A stretch of 64,000 bases of DNA from Neptunicella marina. Its GTDB lineage: Bacteria; Pseudomonadota; Gammaproteobacteria; Enterobacterales; Alteromonadaceae. The notes below the pieces were generated by a model. It saw nothing but the letters and a program-made list of their open reading frames with translations. It made no database searches and had not been told where the DNA came from. A program made the position numbers and the translations under genes. Within the stretch, counting starts at the first letter, position 1; every line of letters starts with the position of its first letter. Shown here piece by piece: positions 55,948-64,000 of the stretch. The DNA lies in NCBI RefSeq assembly GCF_014270035.1, contig NZ_JACNEP010000005.1, forward strand, positions 231,346 to 295,345. The letters run 5' to 3'.

Positions 55948-56152
55948 TTATGATGAACAATTTGAGCAACTCGAAACCAAAATCGCTTTTCAGGAGCATA
56001 CTATTGAATTGCTAAATGAAGCGCTTACCAGTCAACAACAACAATTAGAAAAAGCTCAATACCAAATCGCATATTTACTGGATAAAGTAAAAAGTATGCA
56101 AGGCTCGAATTTAGCCAGTGATACACAGGAAACACCACCTCCTCACTATTAA
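55940..56152 (+). CDS. slyX: SlyX family protein
   Basis: A 70-residue coiled-coil protein with heptad-like QLETKIAFQEHTIELLNEALTSQQQQLEKAQYQI and a PPPHY C-terminus, both SlyX signatures. Function is unknown. It starts 8 nt inside the WD40 lipoprotein gene, so translation is coupled. Confidence 0.92.
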   Translation: MNNYDEQFEQLETKIAFQEHTIELLNEALTSQQQQLEKAQYQIAYLLDKVKSMQGSNLASDTQETPPPHY

Positions 56153-56179
56153 TTTTTTATTGTTGGAAAAGGAAATGCC

Positions 56180-57091
56180 ATGCAGGAATCAAAATCTCAA
56201 CTTATCTCCAGTTCTGGTGACCCTTTAACCAGTGATAAAGAAACAGGCCGCTCGATTGAACGCAAACAGGAAAACAACGAGTTTGTTTCGGTTATTGTTA
56301 AACGTACCGATGAAACCTTCCGTCATCCCGACGACATTCTTGAGAAAGCCATTCACGAGGGTAAAGAACAACTAGAACGCCCGAGTGTATCTTTGCTGTT
56401 ATCTGCCGTGGCTGCTGGCATGATTTTATGTTTTAGTGTTCTGGCGGTTGCAGTGATGGCCAGCCTGATTCCTGACATCAGCCAGGGATTAAACAAAGTA
56501 CTGATAGCACTGGTTTATCCGTTAGGATTTGTTCTTTGTATTTTAAGTCGAACACAGCTTTTTACCGAGCATACAGCTACAGCCGTATATCCGGTGCTTG
56601 ATGGTAAATCAGATGCCAAACGACTTCTGCGATTATGGGGCATAGTGGTCGCAGGTAATATGTTGGGTGGGCTCGCCAGTGCCGGCTTACTAAATGTGGC
56701 AGAGGATGTAATCAATGCCAGCCGGGGTTATGCAATTCTGGCGGATCATTTAATGCACTTTCCACCTACCACGCTCTTTGTCAGCGCGGTACTGGCCGGT
56801 TGGCTTATGGCACTGGGTGCATGGATTGTTTTATCAACCTACTCAACACTTAGCCAGATAGTAAGCATTTACATTGTAACATTTATTATTGGTCTGGGTG
56901 GCCTGCATCATTCCATCGCAGGTTCAATTGAATTGTTTGCCGCTTATTTTATTAGCGATAGCATTCATTTTATGCAGCTCATTCCGGTAATCATAACAGT
57001 ACTGGCGGGTAATCTGGTAGGCGGAAGTGTGTTTGTTGCGGTTTTAAACTATGGCCATATTCGCCATAGTCAGCGTAAATCCAAACCTTAA
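56180..57091 (+). CDS. Formate/nitrite transporter (FNT) family protein, YfdC-like
   Basis: A 303-residue polytopic protein. A charged N-terminal ~80 residues, including RHPDDILEKAIHEGKEQLERP, precede six TM helices with FNT features such as FVLCILSRTQLFTEHTATAVYPVL and GLGGLHHSIAGSIE. The long hydrophilic N-terminus and these motifs match YfdC more than FocA. It probably passes small monovalent anions, but the substrate is unknown. It stands 27 nt after slyX and converges with yheV. Confidence 0.85.
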   Translation: MQESKSQLISSSGDPLTSDKETGRSIERKQENNEFVSVIVKRTDETFRHPDDILEKAIHEGKEQLERPSVSLLLSAVAAGMILCFSVLAVAVMASLIPDISQGLNKVLIALVYPLGFVLCILSRTQLFTEHTATAVYPVLDGKSDAKRLLRLWGIVVAGNMLGGLASAGLLNVAEDVINASRGYAILADHLMHFPPTTLFVSAVLAGWLMALGAWIVLSTYSTLSQIVSIYIVTFIIGLGGLHHSIAGSIELFAAYFISDSIHFMQLIPVIITVLAGNLVGGSVFVAVLNYGHIRHSQRKSKP

Positions 57092-57110
57092 ACCCAACCA
57101 TGAGCAGGTA

Positions 57111-57314
57111 TTAAGGTTTAAATACACCGATAACCTGCTCTTGCTCACGACTGGCTTTTTTGACCTGCTCCTGAGGCTGACTTTCATGATAACCACACTG
57201 AACACATTCCAGCTGTTCAATGTTATCCTGAAAAAATAACATAATGCTGTCCTGAGCCTTGCATTTCGGGCATACCGCACCAGCGATAAAGCGTTTTTTA
57301 ATTCGGTTTGACAT
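57111..57314 (-). CDS. yheV: YheV family zinc-ribbon protein
   Basis: A 67-residue protein with KKRFIAGAVCPKCKAQDSIMLF and LECVQCGYHE, giving two CxxC pairs of a small zinc ribbon, and the conserved EQVIGVFKP end. YheV is found beside yheS and slyX in gammaproteobacteria. Function is unknown; the zinc ribbon suggests nucleic-acid or protein binding. It is divergent from the yheS gene. Confidence 0.93.
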   Translation of the reverse strand: MSNRIKKRFIAGAVCPKCKAQDSIMLFFQDNIEQLECVQCGYHESQPQEQVKKASREQEQVIGVFKP

Positions 57315-57408
57315 TCTATTGCACTAATCCCATTTAAAACATCCAAACATGGTTGTTTGGTCCATAAGGGACAGGGATAATACCTTAAATTTGTATATTG
57401 AGCGAAAC

Positions 57409-59325
57409 ATGATCCAGTTTTCCAACGTTACTCTGATGCGTGGCCCCAAAATTTTATTTAACGATGCCAATGCCAGAATCTATCCGCAGCACAAAGTGGG
57501 ATTAATTGGTGCAAATGGTGCGGGTAAATCGAGTTTATTTGCATTATTGCAGGGGAAACTTCAAACAGACCAGGGGGATATGAGCTATCCAACAGACTGG
57601 CAATTAGCCAGCGTAGCGCAGGAAACCCCGACAGTTAACCGCAGTGCGATAGAATATGTACTGGATGGCGATACCCATTTCCGCGCATTACAAAATCAAT
57701 TACAACAGGCTGAGCAACAAGCAGATGGTGAAAAAATAGCGGTATTGCATGGTCAACTGCAGGATGCGGGTGCTTACGATATCGAAGCGCGTGCTGCTTC
57801 AATATTACATGGTTTGAGCTTTGCTCCAGAACAAGTTCATCAACCGGTCAGCTCATTTTCTGGAGGCTGGCGTATGCGCCTAAACCTGGCGCAAGCACTA
57901 ATTTGCCGTTCAGATTTGTTATTACTCGACGAGCCGACCAACCACCTCGATTTAGATGCAGTGATTTGGCTGGAAAAATGGTTACAGCGCTACGACGGCA
58001 CCTTAATTTTAATTTCGCACGATAAGGAATTTCTCGATAACTGCGTTGGGCAGATCCTAAGCATTGAGCAAAATCAGCTTATCGCTTACACCGGCGGTTA
58101 CAGTGCCTATGAAACTCAGCGTGCGGAAAGATTACGACTGCAACAAATTAACTATGAAAAACAGCAAGATAAAATTGCTCACCTGCAATCTTTTGTCGAT
58201 CGCTTTGGTGCCAAAGCCAGCAAGGCCAAACAAGCACAAAGCCGGGTAAAACAAATTGAAAAAATGCAGCTACTGATGCCTGCCCATCAGGATAGCCAGT
58301 TTTCTTTTGAGTTTCCGCCTCCACCCAAAATGCCTAATCCGCTAGTGAGTATGGAGCAGGTGCAAGTGGGTTATGATGATAAAGTCATATTGCAAAAGTT
58401 GCAGCTCAATCTGGTACCTGGCAGCCGCATTGGCTTACTGGGTAGAAATGGTGCGGGTAAATCGACTCTAATAAAATTACTAGCGGGTGAAAAATCACCG
58501 ATGCAAGGTACCTATACCACATCGTCAGGGTTACAAATTGGTTACTTTGCCCAGCATCAGCTGGAATACTTACAGGGCGAGCAGTCTGCACTTGATCATT
58601 TAGTCCGTCTGGATAAAAAAGCCACCGAACAAAGCCTGAGAAATTTTCTGGGCGGATTTGGTTTTATTGGTGATGCAGCACTTGATCCAGTTGCGCCAAT
58701 GTCTGGCGGTGAAAAAGCCCGCCTGGTATTAGCGTTGCTGGTCTATCAGAAACCAAACTTATTGTTACTCGATGAACCAACCAACCACTTAGATTTAGAT
58801 ATGCGCCACGCATTAAATCTTGCCCTGCAAGGCTTTGAAGGCGCGATGGTACTGGTCTCGCACGACCGATTTTTACTCTCCTCTGTGTGTGATGACTTTT
58901 ATCTGGTCAGCGATGGGCAGGTGCAGCCCTTTAAAGGCGATCTGGATGATTACCGTCAGTTTTTGTTTCAACAAAGCGACAAAACATCGGCCAAAAGCGA
59001 CTCACCAGTTAAACCTGCACTCGATCGTAAACTGGTAAAAAGGCTTGAAGCCGAATTCAGGCAAGCTACCAGGACACTGCGCAGTGATATCGATAAACAT
59101 GAAAAACTGATGAGCCAGTTTCAGGATGAACTGAATCAAATCGAAACGCTGTTAGCAGATACCAGTTTGTACGAACCGGAACAAAAGCAAAAACTCACTG
59201 AATTACTGCAACAGCAAACCAAAGCGAAACAAGGTATGGAACAAAGCGAGTTGCACTGGCTGGATTTGCAGGAAACTCTGGAACAAAAGCAGCAGGAATT
59301 TGAACATGAACTGGCAAGCCAGTGA
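57409..59325 (+). CDS. yheS: ABC-F type ATPase YheS
   Basis: A 638-residue ABC-F protein with two ATP-binding cassettes and no TM helices. Walker A motifs are GANGAGKSS (~residue 35) and GRNGAGKST (~345); signatures are FSGGWRMRL and MSGGEKARL; Walker B regions are LLLLDEPTNHLDLD in both halves. A C-terminal coiled coil (~550-638, KRLEAEFRQATRTLRSD) matches the family. ABC-F proteins act on the ribosome, YheS on specific nascent-chain arrest. The start is ATG 57409, giving MIQFSNVTLMRG. Confidence 0.94.
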   Translation: MIQFSNVTLMRGPKILFNDANARIYPQHKVGLIGANGAGKSSLFALLQGKLQTDQGDMSYPTDWQLASVAQETPTVNRSAIEYVLDGDTHFRALQNQLQQAEQQADGEKIAVLHGQLQDAGAYDIEARAASILHGLSFAPEQVHQPVSSFSGGWRMRLNLAQALICRSDLLLLDEPTNHLDLDAVIWLEKWLQRYDGTLILISHDKEFLDNCVGQILSIEQNQLIAYTGGYSAYETQRAERLRLQQINYEKQQDKIAHLQSFVDRFGAKASKAKQAQSRVKQIEKMQLLMPAHQDSQFSFEFPPPPKMPNPLVSMEQVQVGYDDKVILQKLQLNLVPGSRIGLLGRNGAGKSTLIKLLAGEKSPMQGTYTTSSGLQIGYFAQHQLEYLQGEQSALDHLVRLDKKATEQSLRNFLGGFGFIGDAALDPVAPMSGGEKARLVLALLVYQKPNLLLLDEPTNHLDLDMRHALNLALQGFEGAMVLVSHDRFLLSSVCDDFYLVSDGQVQPFKGDLDDYRQFLFQQSDKTSAKSDSPVKPALDRKLVKRLEAEFRQATRTLRSDIDKHEKLMSQFQDELNQIETLLADTSLYEPEQKQKLTELLQQQTKAKQGMEQSELHWLDLQETLEQKQQEFEHELASQ

Positions 59326-59749
59326 GTTCTGGCAATTTAGTCTGGATTGTTACCAACAGAAGCAACATCAATTTTTACAGCTTCAGGATAACTTTAACTT
59401 AAACGTAAATTTGTTACTGTTTGCTAAATTTGCAGATAAACAGAATAGATTGCTCACTGTTACTCAATGGCAACAAATTATTGTTAGCATTGAGCAATCA
59501 AATCAGATAATTCAGCAACATCGTAAAACCCGGCGTTTAGCCAGAAACAACAATTCGTCGCTTTATAAAAAATTACTGGAGCAGGAATTACAGCTGGAGC
59601 AGAATCAGCAACAGCAGATAATTAACACAGTTAATAACCTACAAATAATGACAGAAATCAAACCAAACAATGCAGGTCCATACTGTATTGCGGCTGGTAT
59701 TGACGTAACACCGCCATTAGTTGAACGTTTCCATCAGTTAAACAACTGA
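59306..59749 (+). CDS. TIGR02444 family protein
   Basis: A 147-residue helical protein of the TIGR02444 family, with EFWQFSLDCYQQKQHQFLQLQDNFNLNVNLLLFAKF near the start. There is no TM helix or known motif. It overlaps yheS by 20 nt and is translated in another frame, so coupling is likely. I start at ATG 59306 (AGGA 9 nt upstream) rather than TTG 59300. Function unknown. The yheS-TIGR02444-yheT order is shared in Alteromonadales and Vibrionales. Confidence 0.85.
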   Translation: MNWQASEFWQFSLDCYQQKQHQFLQLQDNFNLNVNLLLFAKFADKQNRLLTVTQWQQIIVSIEQSNQIIQQHRKTRRLARNNNSSLYKKLLEQELQLEQNQQQQIINTVNNLQIMTEIKPNNAGPYCIAAGIDVTPPLVERFHQLNN

Positions 59750-59832
59750 AAAAGGTCGTATATCTGTTAAAGTTATTTCAACGTAAACTAAATGATAGAT
59801 AAAAAGAGCCCATCAAAAAAGATCTATAAATA

Positions 59833-60828
59833 ATGACTGAGCCTCAACAGGGAAAAATTGTTAAAAGTGCTTTCAAACCCGCTTGGTGGGCACGCAACCG
59901 GCATATTCAAACAATATGGCCCCGATATTTACAAAAACGCAGATTAGTACAGTTAACCAACCAACGTATCGAACTCGAAGATGGTGATTTTGTTGATTTA
60001 AGCTGGGCACCAAAACCGCATAACTGCAGGGGTATTGCGGTTCTGTTTCATGGACTTGAAGGTTCAGCCCGCTCTCATTATGCCAATGATATGCTGGCTG
60101 TGATGGCTGATAATGGCTGGCACGCTGTTATGATGCACTTTCGTGGTTGCAGCAATGAAGAAAATCGCTTAGCCCGAGCCTACCATTCTGGTGATACTGC
60201 AGATGCCTGGCAGGTTGTCACTCAGCTAAAACGCAATTCACATGATTTACCTATTGTCGCAATAGGTTTTTCACTTGGCGCCAATATGTTGCTTAAGTTA
60301 CTTGGTGAGAAACCACAGCAAAATATCATTGATGCTGCTGTGTGTATCTCACCACCGTTTCAATTAGGTAAATGCTCAGATGCAGTAAACCAAGGGTTTT
60401 CCAGACTTTATCAGCACTACCTGCTGGCCAGCATGCAAAAGAAACTGGTGCAAAAAATGAGCAAAATGGATTTTAGTCATTCACTTGCAGTAAACGTCGA
60501 TGATGTTATGAAACTAAACAGTTTCCGTGAGTTTGATGATGCAATTACGTCCAGACTGCATGGTTTTAGCGATGCAGACGATTATTATCTCAAGTGCAGC
60601 GCCATTGCGTATACCCGACATATCACCACTCCAACTCTGGTAATTCATTCGCTGGATGATCCCTTTATGAGCCGTGACATAGTGCCGCAAGCGGGCGATT
60701 TGTCACCAACAGTTACTATCGAGCTAAGTGAACAGGGCGGGCATGTGGGATTTATGCAGGGGCTCCCCTGGAAACCCCAAATTTGGTTACACCAGAGAGT
60801 ACCCGCTTTCTTAAACCAGTTCGCCTGA
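59833..60828 (+). CDS. yheT: YheT family alpha/beta hydrolase
   Basis: A 331-residue hydrolase of the YheT/Abhydrolase UPF family. FKPAWWARNRHIQTIWPRYLQKR near the start and VLFHGLEGSARSHYAND are family motifs; the nucleophile is the Ser of GFSLGANMLLKLLG, and a SLDDPFM...GGHVGFM ending holds the Asp and His. Substrate unknown, probably an ester or acyl compound. It stands between the TIGR02444 gene and a convergent small membrane protein gene. Confidence 0.93.
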   Translation: MTEPQQGKIVKSAFKPAWWARNRHIQTIWPRYLQKRRLVQLTNQRIELEDGDFVDLSWAPKPHNCRGIAVLFHGLEGSARSHYANDMLAVMADNGWHAVMMHFRGCSNEENRLARAYHSGDTADAWQVVTQLKRNSHDLPIVAIGFSLGANMLLKLLGEKPQQNIIDAAVCISPPFQLGKCSDAVNQGFSRLYQHYLLASMQKKLVQKMSKMDFSHSLAVNVDDVMKLNSFREFDDAITSRLHGFSDADDYYLKCSAIAYTRHITTPTLVIHSLDDPFMSRDIVPQAGDLSPTVTIELSEQGGHVGFMQGLPWKPQIWLHQRVPAFLNQFA

Positions 60829-60838
60829 AAGAATATGC

Positions 60839-61105
60839 TTAGTTCCTGGATTTCGCCCGATACTTGCGAATAAAATAACTGCTAATGCCATACAAACTGA
60901 TCGCAATCCAGAATAATTCAATAACGACGGATGCCAGATTAAAATTGAAGTACAACGAAATCAGCAGCAGTATGGCACCTGTTAAATTAGTTAAAGAATA
61001 GGGCAGTTTTTTGCTATCCATCTTACCTAGCTGCAACAAAAAATAACTTAAAACAATTAAGCTGACGCCAATATTGCCCACGACATCATGCCAATAAATT
61101 TGCAT
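60839..61105 (-). CDS. CBU_0592 family small membrane protein
   Basis: An 88-residue protein with three TM helices (~9-28, ~36-52, ~56-75): MQIYWHDVVGNIGVSLIVLSYFLLQLGKM and LTNLTGAILLLISLYFNFNLASVVIELFWIAISLYGI. These match the CBU_0592 family of uncharacterised membrane proteins. I start at ATG 61105 (AGGA 6 nt upstream); an ATG at 61111 abuts the AGGA too closely. Function unknown. Confidence 0.78.
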   Translation of the reverse strand: MQIYWHDVVGNIGVSLIVLSYFLLQLGKMDSKKLPYSLTNLTGAILLLISLYFNFNLASVVIELFWIAISLYGISSYFIRKYRAKSRN

Positions 61106-61193
61106 ACTCATTCCTGTAAAATTAAAGGGCGCGCATAATACCACTATTAGCCGAAGATCCTACGTTAAAGCGTAAAAAACATAGAGAGTGTAA

Positions 61194-61421
61194 ATGATAA
61201 TTCCAATGGAACAGATTGAAGCTGACACCTTAGATAATTTAATACAGGCCTTTGTTCTCAGAGAAGGAACAGATTACGGAGAAACTGAATATTCAATGCA
61301 GGAAAAAGTCGCACAAGTAAAACAACAGCTAATTAACAAACAAGCGGTAATTGTATATTCAGAATTGCATGAATCCGTAGATATTGTGCCAGCCGACCAA
61401 TTTCCTCTACCCAGTGAATAA
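61194..61421 (+). CDS. yheU: YheU family protein
   Basis: A 75-residue protein of the YheU (UPF0270) family: [29 protein letters not shown] and [14 protein letters not shown]. Small, soluble and of unknown function. It follows yheT in the same order as in E. coli, with the CBU_0592-type gene inserted on the other strand. Confidence 0.93.
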   Translation: MIIPMEQIEADTLDNLIQAFVLREGTDYGETEYSMQEKVAQVKQQLINKQAVIVYSELHESVDIVPADQFPLPSE

Positions 61422-61504
61422 ACAGCAACCAGAGAAAAAACGTAAAATATCGGTAAACTTCGCTGATTAGACCAGTAAATTGCTGCGATTTATAAACTTG
61501 TGTC

Positions 61505-61510
61505 TATAAT
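61505..61510 (+). promoter_or_regulatory. Probable -10 element upstream of aroQ
   Basis: TATAAT at 61505-61510 is a perfect -10 hexamer, ~115 nt before aroQ. The best -35 is TTGCTG (61480-61485), 19 nt away, which is not ideal. The leader would be ~107 nt. Confidence 0.5.
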
Positions 61511-61624
61511 GGGCTTAAGATTACGATCAACTGTACATTTTTTGCCCAACAAAATACCTAAAACTCGTAATTACGATAAAAATGCGCAAAAATGCAATTT
61601 TACTGACAAGATCGATACAATATT

Positions 61625-62065
61625 GTGAAAGTTTTATTAGTGAATGGTCCCAACTTAAATATGTTGGGCAAACGCGAACCACACATATATGGTAGCCAAA
61701 CGCTGGAGCAGATTGTTAATCAATTGCAAACCAGAGCGCAGTCTATGCATATTCAACTGCAACACGTGCAATCAAATGCTGAGCATGTGCTGATCGATAC
61801 CATTCATGCATCACTGGATTCAGTGGACTTTATTATTATCAATCCCGGTGCATTTACCCATACCAGTGTCGCCCTGCGTGATGCGCTGTTAAGTGTAAAT
61901 ATTCCTTTTATAGAAGTGCATTTATCTAATGTTCATAGCCGCGAACCTTTCCGCCAACATTCCTATTTGTCTGATAAGGCTATAGGTGTGATTTGTGGTT
62001 TAGGTTCAAGTGGCTATGACTATGCATTAATGTCCGCCAAACAATATTTAGAAAAAGCCAAGTAA
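61625..62065 (+). CDS. aroQ: Type II 3-dehydroquinate dehydratase
   Basis: A 146-residue dodecameric enzyme of the shikimate pathway that converts 3-dehydroquinate to 3-dehydroshikimate. [21 protein letters not shown] is the family signature, with the catalytic Tyr in the HIYG segment and the His of [15 protein letters not shown]. The start is GTG 61625. It heads an aroQ-accB-accC transcript, the usual gammaproteobacterial grouping. Confidence 0.97.
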   Translation: MKVLLVNGPNLNMLGKREPHIYGSQTLEQIVNQLQTRAQSMHIQLQHVQSNAEHVLIDTIHASLDSVDFIIINPGAFTHTSVALRDALLSVNIPFIEVHLSNVHSREPFRQHSYLSDKAIGVICGLGSSGYDYALMSAKQYLEKAK

Positions 62066-62077
62066 AGAGAGAGTTTC

Positions 62078-62530
62078 ATGGATATTCGTAAAATTAAAAA
62101 ATTAATTGAATTGGTTGAAGAATCAGGCATTTCAGAATTGGAAATCACTGAAGGTGAAGAGTCTGTACGCATCCATCGCGGTGGTTCTGTTGCAGCCGCT
62201 CCAGTTCAATATGCGGCTCCGCCAGCACCAGCACCTGTGGCAGCGGCCCCGGCAGCACCAGCTCCTGTGGCGGAAGAAGCATCTAATGAGCTTTCAGGTC
62301 ACGTTGTGCGCTCACCAATGGTAGGAACCTTTTATACGTCTTCGTCCCCGGGTGCAAAAGCTTTTGTGGAAGTAGGTCAGCAGGTAAAAGTAGGTGATCC
62401 TCTTTGCATCGTTGAGGCGATGAAAATGATGAACCAAATCGAAGCAGACAAAGCCGGAACAGTGACCAAAATTCTGTGTAACAATCAGGATCCCGTCGAG
62501 TTTGACCAACCTCTGTTCGTCATCGAATAA
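62078..62530 (+). CDS. accB: Biotin carboxyl carrier protein of acetyl-CoA carboxylase
   Basis: A 150-residue protein with an N-terminal helical part, an Ala/Pro-rich linker at ~50-75 ([15 protein letters not shown]) and a C-terminal biotinyl domain whose biotin-accepting Lys116 lies in EAMKMMN. It carries CO2 between AccC and AccAD in malonyl-CoA formation. It is 12 nt after aroQ and 12 nt before accC. Confidence 0.97.
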   Translation: MDIRKIKKLIELVEESGISELEITEGEESVRIHRGGSVAAAPVQYAAPPAPAPVAAAPAAPAPVAEEASNELSGHVVRSPMVGTFYTSSSPGAKAFVEVGQQVKVGDPLCIVEAMKMMNQIEADKAGTVTKILCNNQDPVEFDQPLFVIE

Positions 62531-62542
62531 AAGGTAAACAAG

Positions 62543-63904
62543 ATGCTGGATAAAGTATTAATAGCAAACCGCGGTGAGATTGCTCTGCGTGTTTTACGTG
62601 CCTGTAAAGAATTGGGCATTAAAACCGTGGCAGTACACTCTACAGCGGATAGACATCTTAAACACGTGTTGCTAGCTGACGAATCTATTTGTATTGGTCC
62701 GGCTTCAGCAACGGAGAGTTATCTTAATATACCTGCGATTATTGCTGCAGCCGAAGTCACTAACTCTATTGCAATTCACCCGGGTTATGGTTTTTTAGCT
62801 GAAAATGCTGACTTTGCCGATATGGTTGAAAAAAGTGGTTTTGTATTTGTTGGTCCTAAAGCCGATACAATTCGCCTGATGGGTGACAAGGTTTCAGCCA
62901 TAAAAGCAATGAAAAAAGCAGGTGTACCTTGTGTACCAGGATCTGATGGTCCTTTAGGTGGTGACGCTGATACCAATAAAGCCATAGCAAAACGTATTGG
63001 ATATCCAATTATCGTTAAAGCGTCAGGCGGCGGTGGTGGTCGTGGTATGCGTGTAGTGCGCAGCGAAGCTGAGCTTATTTCTTCAATTGAAATGACTCAG
63101 GCCGAAGCAGGAGCAGCTTTCGGTAACAGCATGGTTTACATGGAAAAGTTCCTTGAAAATCCTCGCCACGTTGAAATTCAGGTACTGGCAGATGGTCAGG
63201 GCAAAGCGATCCATTTAGGTGAACGTGACTGCTCGATGCAACGCCGCCACCAAAAAGTAGTAGAAGAAGCCCCGGCCCCAGGTATTACCGCAGAGATGCG
63301 CGAAAAAATTGGTGCTCGTTGCTGTCAGGCATGTATTGAAATCGGCTATCGCGGCGCAGGCACATTTGAGTTCTTGTACGAAAATGGTGAGTTCTACTTT
63401 ATCGAAATGAATACCCGTATTCAGGTAGAGCATCCGGTATCAGAGTTAATTACAAGTGTGGATTTAATCAAGGAGCAATTGCGTGTAGCTGCCGGATTAC
63501 CGCTTTCTGTAGAGCAATCACAAATTCAAATCCGTGGTCATGCAATTGAATGTCGTATCAATGCTGAAGATCCAGATACTTTCATCCCATCACCAGGCAA
63601 AATTAATATGTTCCACCCACCTGGCGGTTTGGGTGTGCGTTGGGATTCTCATATTTATGCTGGTTATACGGTACCACCCAACTATGATTCGATGATTGGT
63701 AAACTTATTACTTATGGTGAAAGCCGCGACGTAGCAATAGCACGTATGCGTTTAGCATTGGAAGAACTCGTCATCGAAGGCATTAAAACCAATGTACCTT
63801 TGCAGCGTAAAATAATGGCAGATGAGAACTTCAGAAACGGTGGAACTAATATCCACTATCTTGAAAAGAAACTAAATATGTTGACCCGTCCTAAGATAGG
63901 TTGA
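62543..63904 (+). CDS. accC: Biotin carboxylase subunit of acetyl-CoA carboxylase
   Basis: A 453-residue ATP-grasp enzyme that carboxylates biotin on Acc[20 protein letters not shown] starts the N-terminal lobe, [14 protein letters not shown] is the glycine-rich ATP loop, [15 protein letters not shown] and [16 protein letters not shown] are catalytic. The last residues (MLTRPKIG after KKLN) differ from the usual short end at KKLGL..; their codons fall in what appears to be the terminal sequence of an IS3-family element beginning about 63882. The catalytic domain is complete, so it should still work. Confidence 0.95.
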   Translation: MLDKVLIANRGEIALRVLRACKELGIKTVAVHSTADRHLKHVLLADESICIGPASATESYLNIPAIIAAAEVTNSIAIHPGYGFLAENADFADMVEKSGFVFVGPKADTIRLMGDKVSAIKAMKKAGVPCVPGSDGPLGGDADTNKAIAKRIGYPIIVKASGGGGGRGMRVVRSEAELISSIEMTQAEAGAAFGNSMVYMEKFLENPRHVEIQVLADGQGKAIHLGERDCSMQRRHQKVVEEAPAPGITAEMREKIGARCCQACIEIGYRGAGTFEFLYENGEFYFIEMNTRIQVEHPVSELITSVDLIKEQLRVAAGLPLSVEQSQIQIRGHAIECRINAEDPDTFIPSPGKINMFHPPGGLGVRWDSHIYAGYTVPPNYDSMIGKLITYGESRDVAIARMRLALEELVIEGIKTNVPLQRKIMADENFRNGGTNIHYLEKKLNMLTRPKIG

Positions 63905-63910
63905 CAGTTT

Positions 63911-64000
63911 TTAGGCCAGCTCAAGTAGCTGGCCTTTTCTATTATGCACCTGATTAGGTGTTTGCATATCTAAACTCAGGTGCGGCCTCATTTCATTGTA
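63911..64000 (-). CDS. IS3-family transposase, C-terminal fragment (cut by window edge)
   Basis: Read on the minus strand, the last 90 nt encode YNEMRPHLSLDMQTPNQVH followed by ten more residues and a stop at 63911. The YNxxRPHxxLxxxTPxxxH pattern is the C-terminal end of IS3-family (rve-type, OrfB) transposases. The catalytic DDE residues would be beyond the window. The hairpin at 63913-63935 lies inside the last codons. Confidence 0.85.
   Translation of the reverse strand, partial: YNEMRPHLSLDMQTPNQVHNRKGQLLELA
63913..63938 (+). terminator. Hairpin terminator after accC, inside the IS end
   Basis: AGGCCAGCT (63913-63921) and AGCTGGCCT (63927-63935) form a perfect 9-bp stem with a CAAGT loop, followed by TTTT on the + strand. 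It would stop accC transcription and limit read-through into the IS. Confidence 0.8.

Larger units (their letters stand above)
63882..64000 (-). mobile_element. Right part of an IS3-family insertion sequence (cut by window edge)
   Basis: The minus strand from 64000 encodes a transposase C-terminus and stops at 63911. Beyond it, TGACCCGTCC from 63882 and GGTTGACAG from ~63898 look like the terminal repeat of such an element. It lies directly behind, and seems to run into, the end of accC. The boundary is inferred; the other end is outside the window. Confidence 0.6.

Overview
The window looks like chromosomal DNA of a marine-type gammaproteobacterium, most probably Alteromonadales (Alteromonadaceae or close relatives). 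This is inferred from gene content and order only: slmA-dut-coaBC/radC, rpmB-rpmG-mutM/coaD, kbl-tdh-glpE-glpG, ubiC-ubiA, plsB/lexA, a full aa3/caa3-type cytochrome oxidase and haem A cluster, greB/tex/fkpA, slyX-yheV-yheS-yheT-yheU, and aroQ-accB-accC. I see no rRNA, tRNA, CRISPR array or prophage. The only clear mobile DNA is an IS3-family element cut by the right edge.

Layout. 1-8.6 kb: exported peptidases (M1 tail, DUF885, M20, lipoprotein M28), a secreted ADP-ribosylglycohydrolase homologue, an EVE-domain protein, DUF1820 and a TetR regulator with a perfect palindromic operator. 8.6-15.7 kb: housekeeping genes (slmA, dut, coaBC, radC, rpmB, rpmG, mutM, coaD) with two glycosyltransferase genes between radC and rpmB. 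15.8-21 kb: surface polysaccharide and LPS genes (Wzi-like, TagD-like cytidylyltransferase, kdkA, GT4, waaA). 21.1-25.2 kb: a tightly coupled three-gene unit of a periplasmic phosphate-binding-like protein, an outer-membrane beta-barrel and a membrane GGDEF-EAL protein. 25.3-30.7 kb: threonine catabolism (kbl, tdh), glpE, glpG, a FliL-like protein, and ubiquinone synthesis (ubiC, ubiA). 30.7-35.8 kb: two orphan solute-binding proteins, plsB, and lexA with its SOS box. 36.1-44.4 kb: cytochrome c oxidase structural genes followed by assembly genes (Cox11, SURF1, a CxxxC protein, CtaA, CtaB, SCO). 44.4-53.7 kb: a polysaccharide deacetylase that seems to begin at ATT, a MATE exporter, nfuA, comF, bioH, a flagellar-rod-like small protein with a SprA-family protein, tex and greB. 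53.7-64 kb: a structured intergenic region, fkpA, a WD40 lipoprotein, slyX, an FNT channel, the yhe cluster, aroQ and accBC, then the IS.

Genes are tightly packed. Same-strand neighbours often overlap by 1-11 nt, and five convergent pairs share exactly 4 nt at their stop codons. Most remaining convergent gaps carry strong hairpin terminators. The best leads for unexplained biology are the binding-protein/barrel/GGDEF-EAL operon, the flagellar-rod-like protein paired with a SprA-like protein, the hairpin-rich greB-fkpA region, the ATT start, the thioredoxin-like CxxxC protein in the oxidase cluster, and the IS insertion that appears to supply the last codons of accC.
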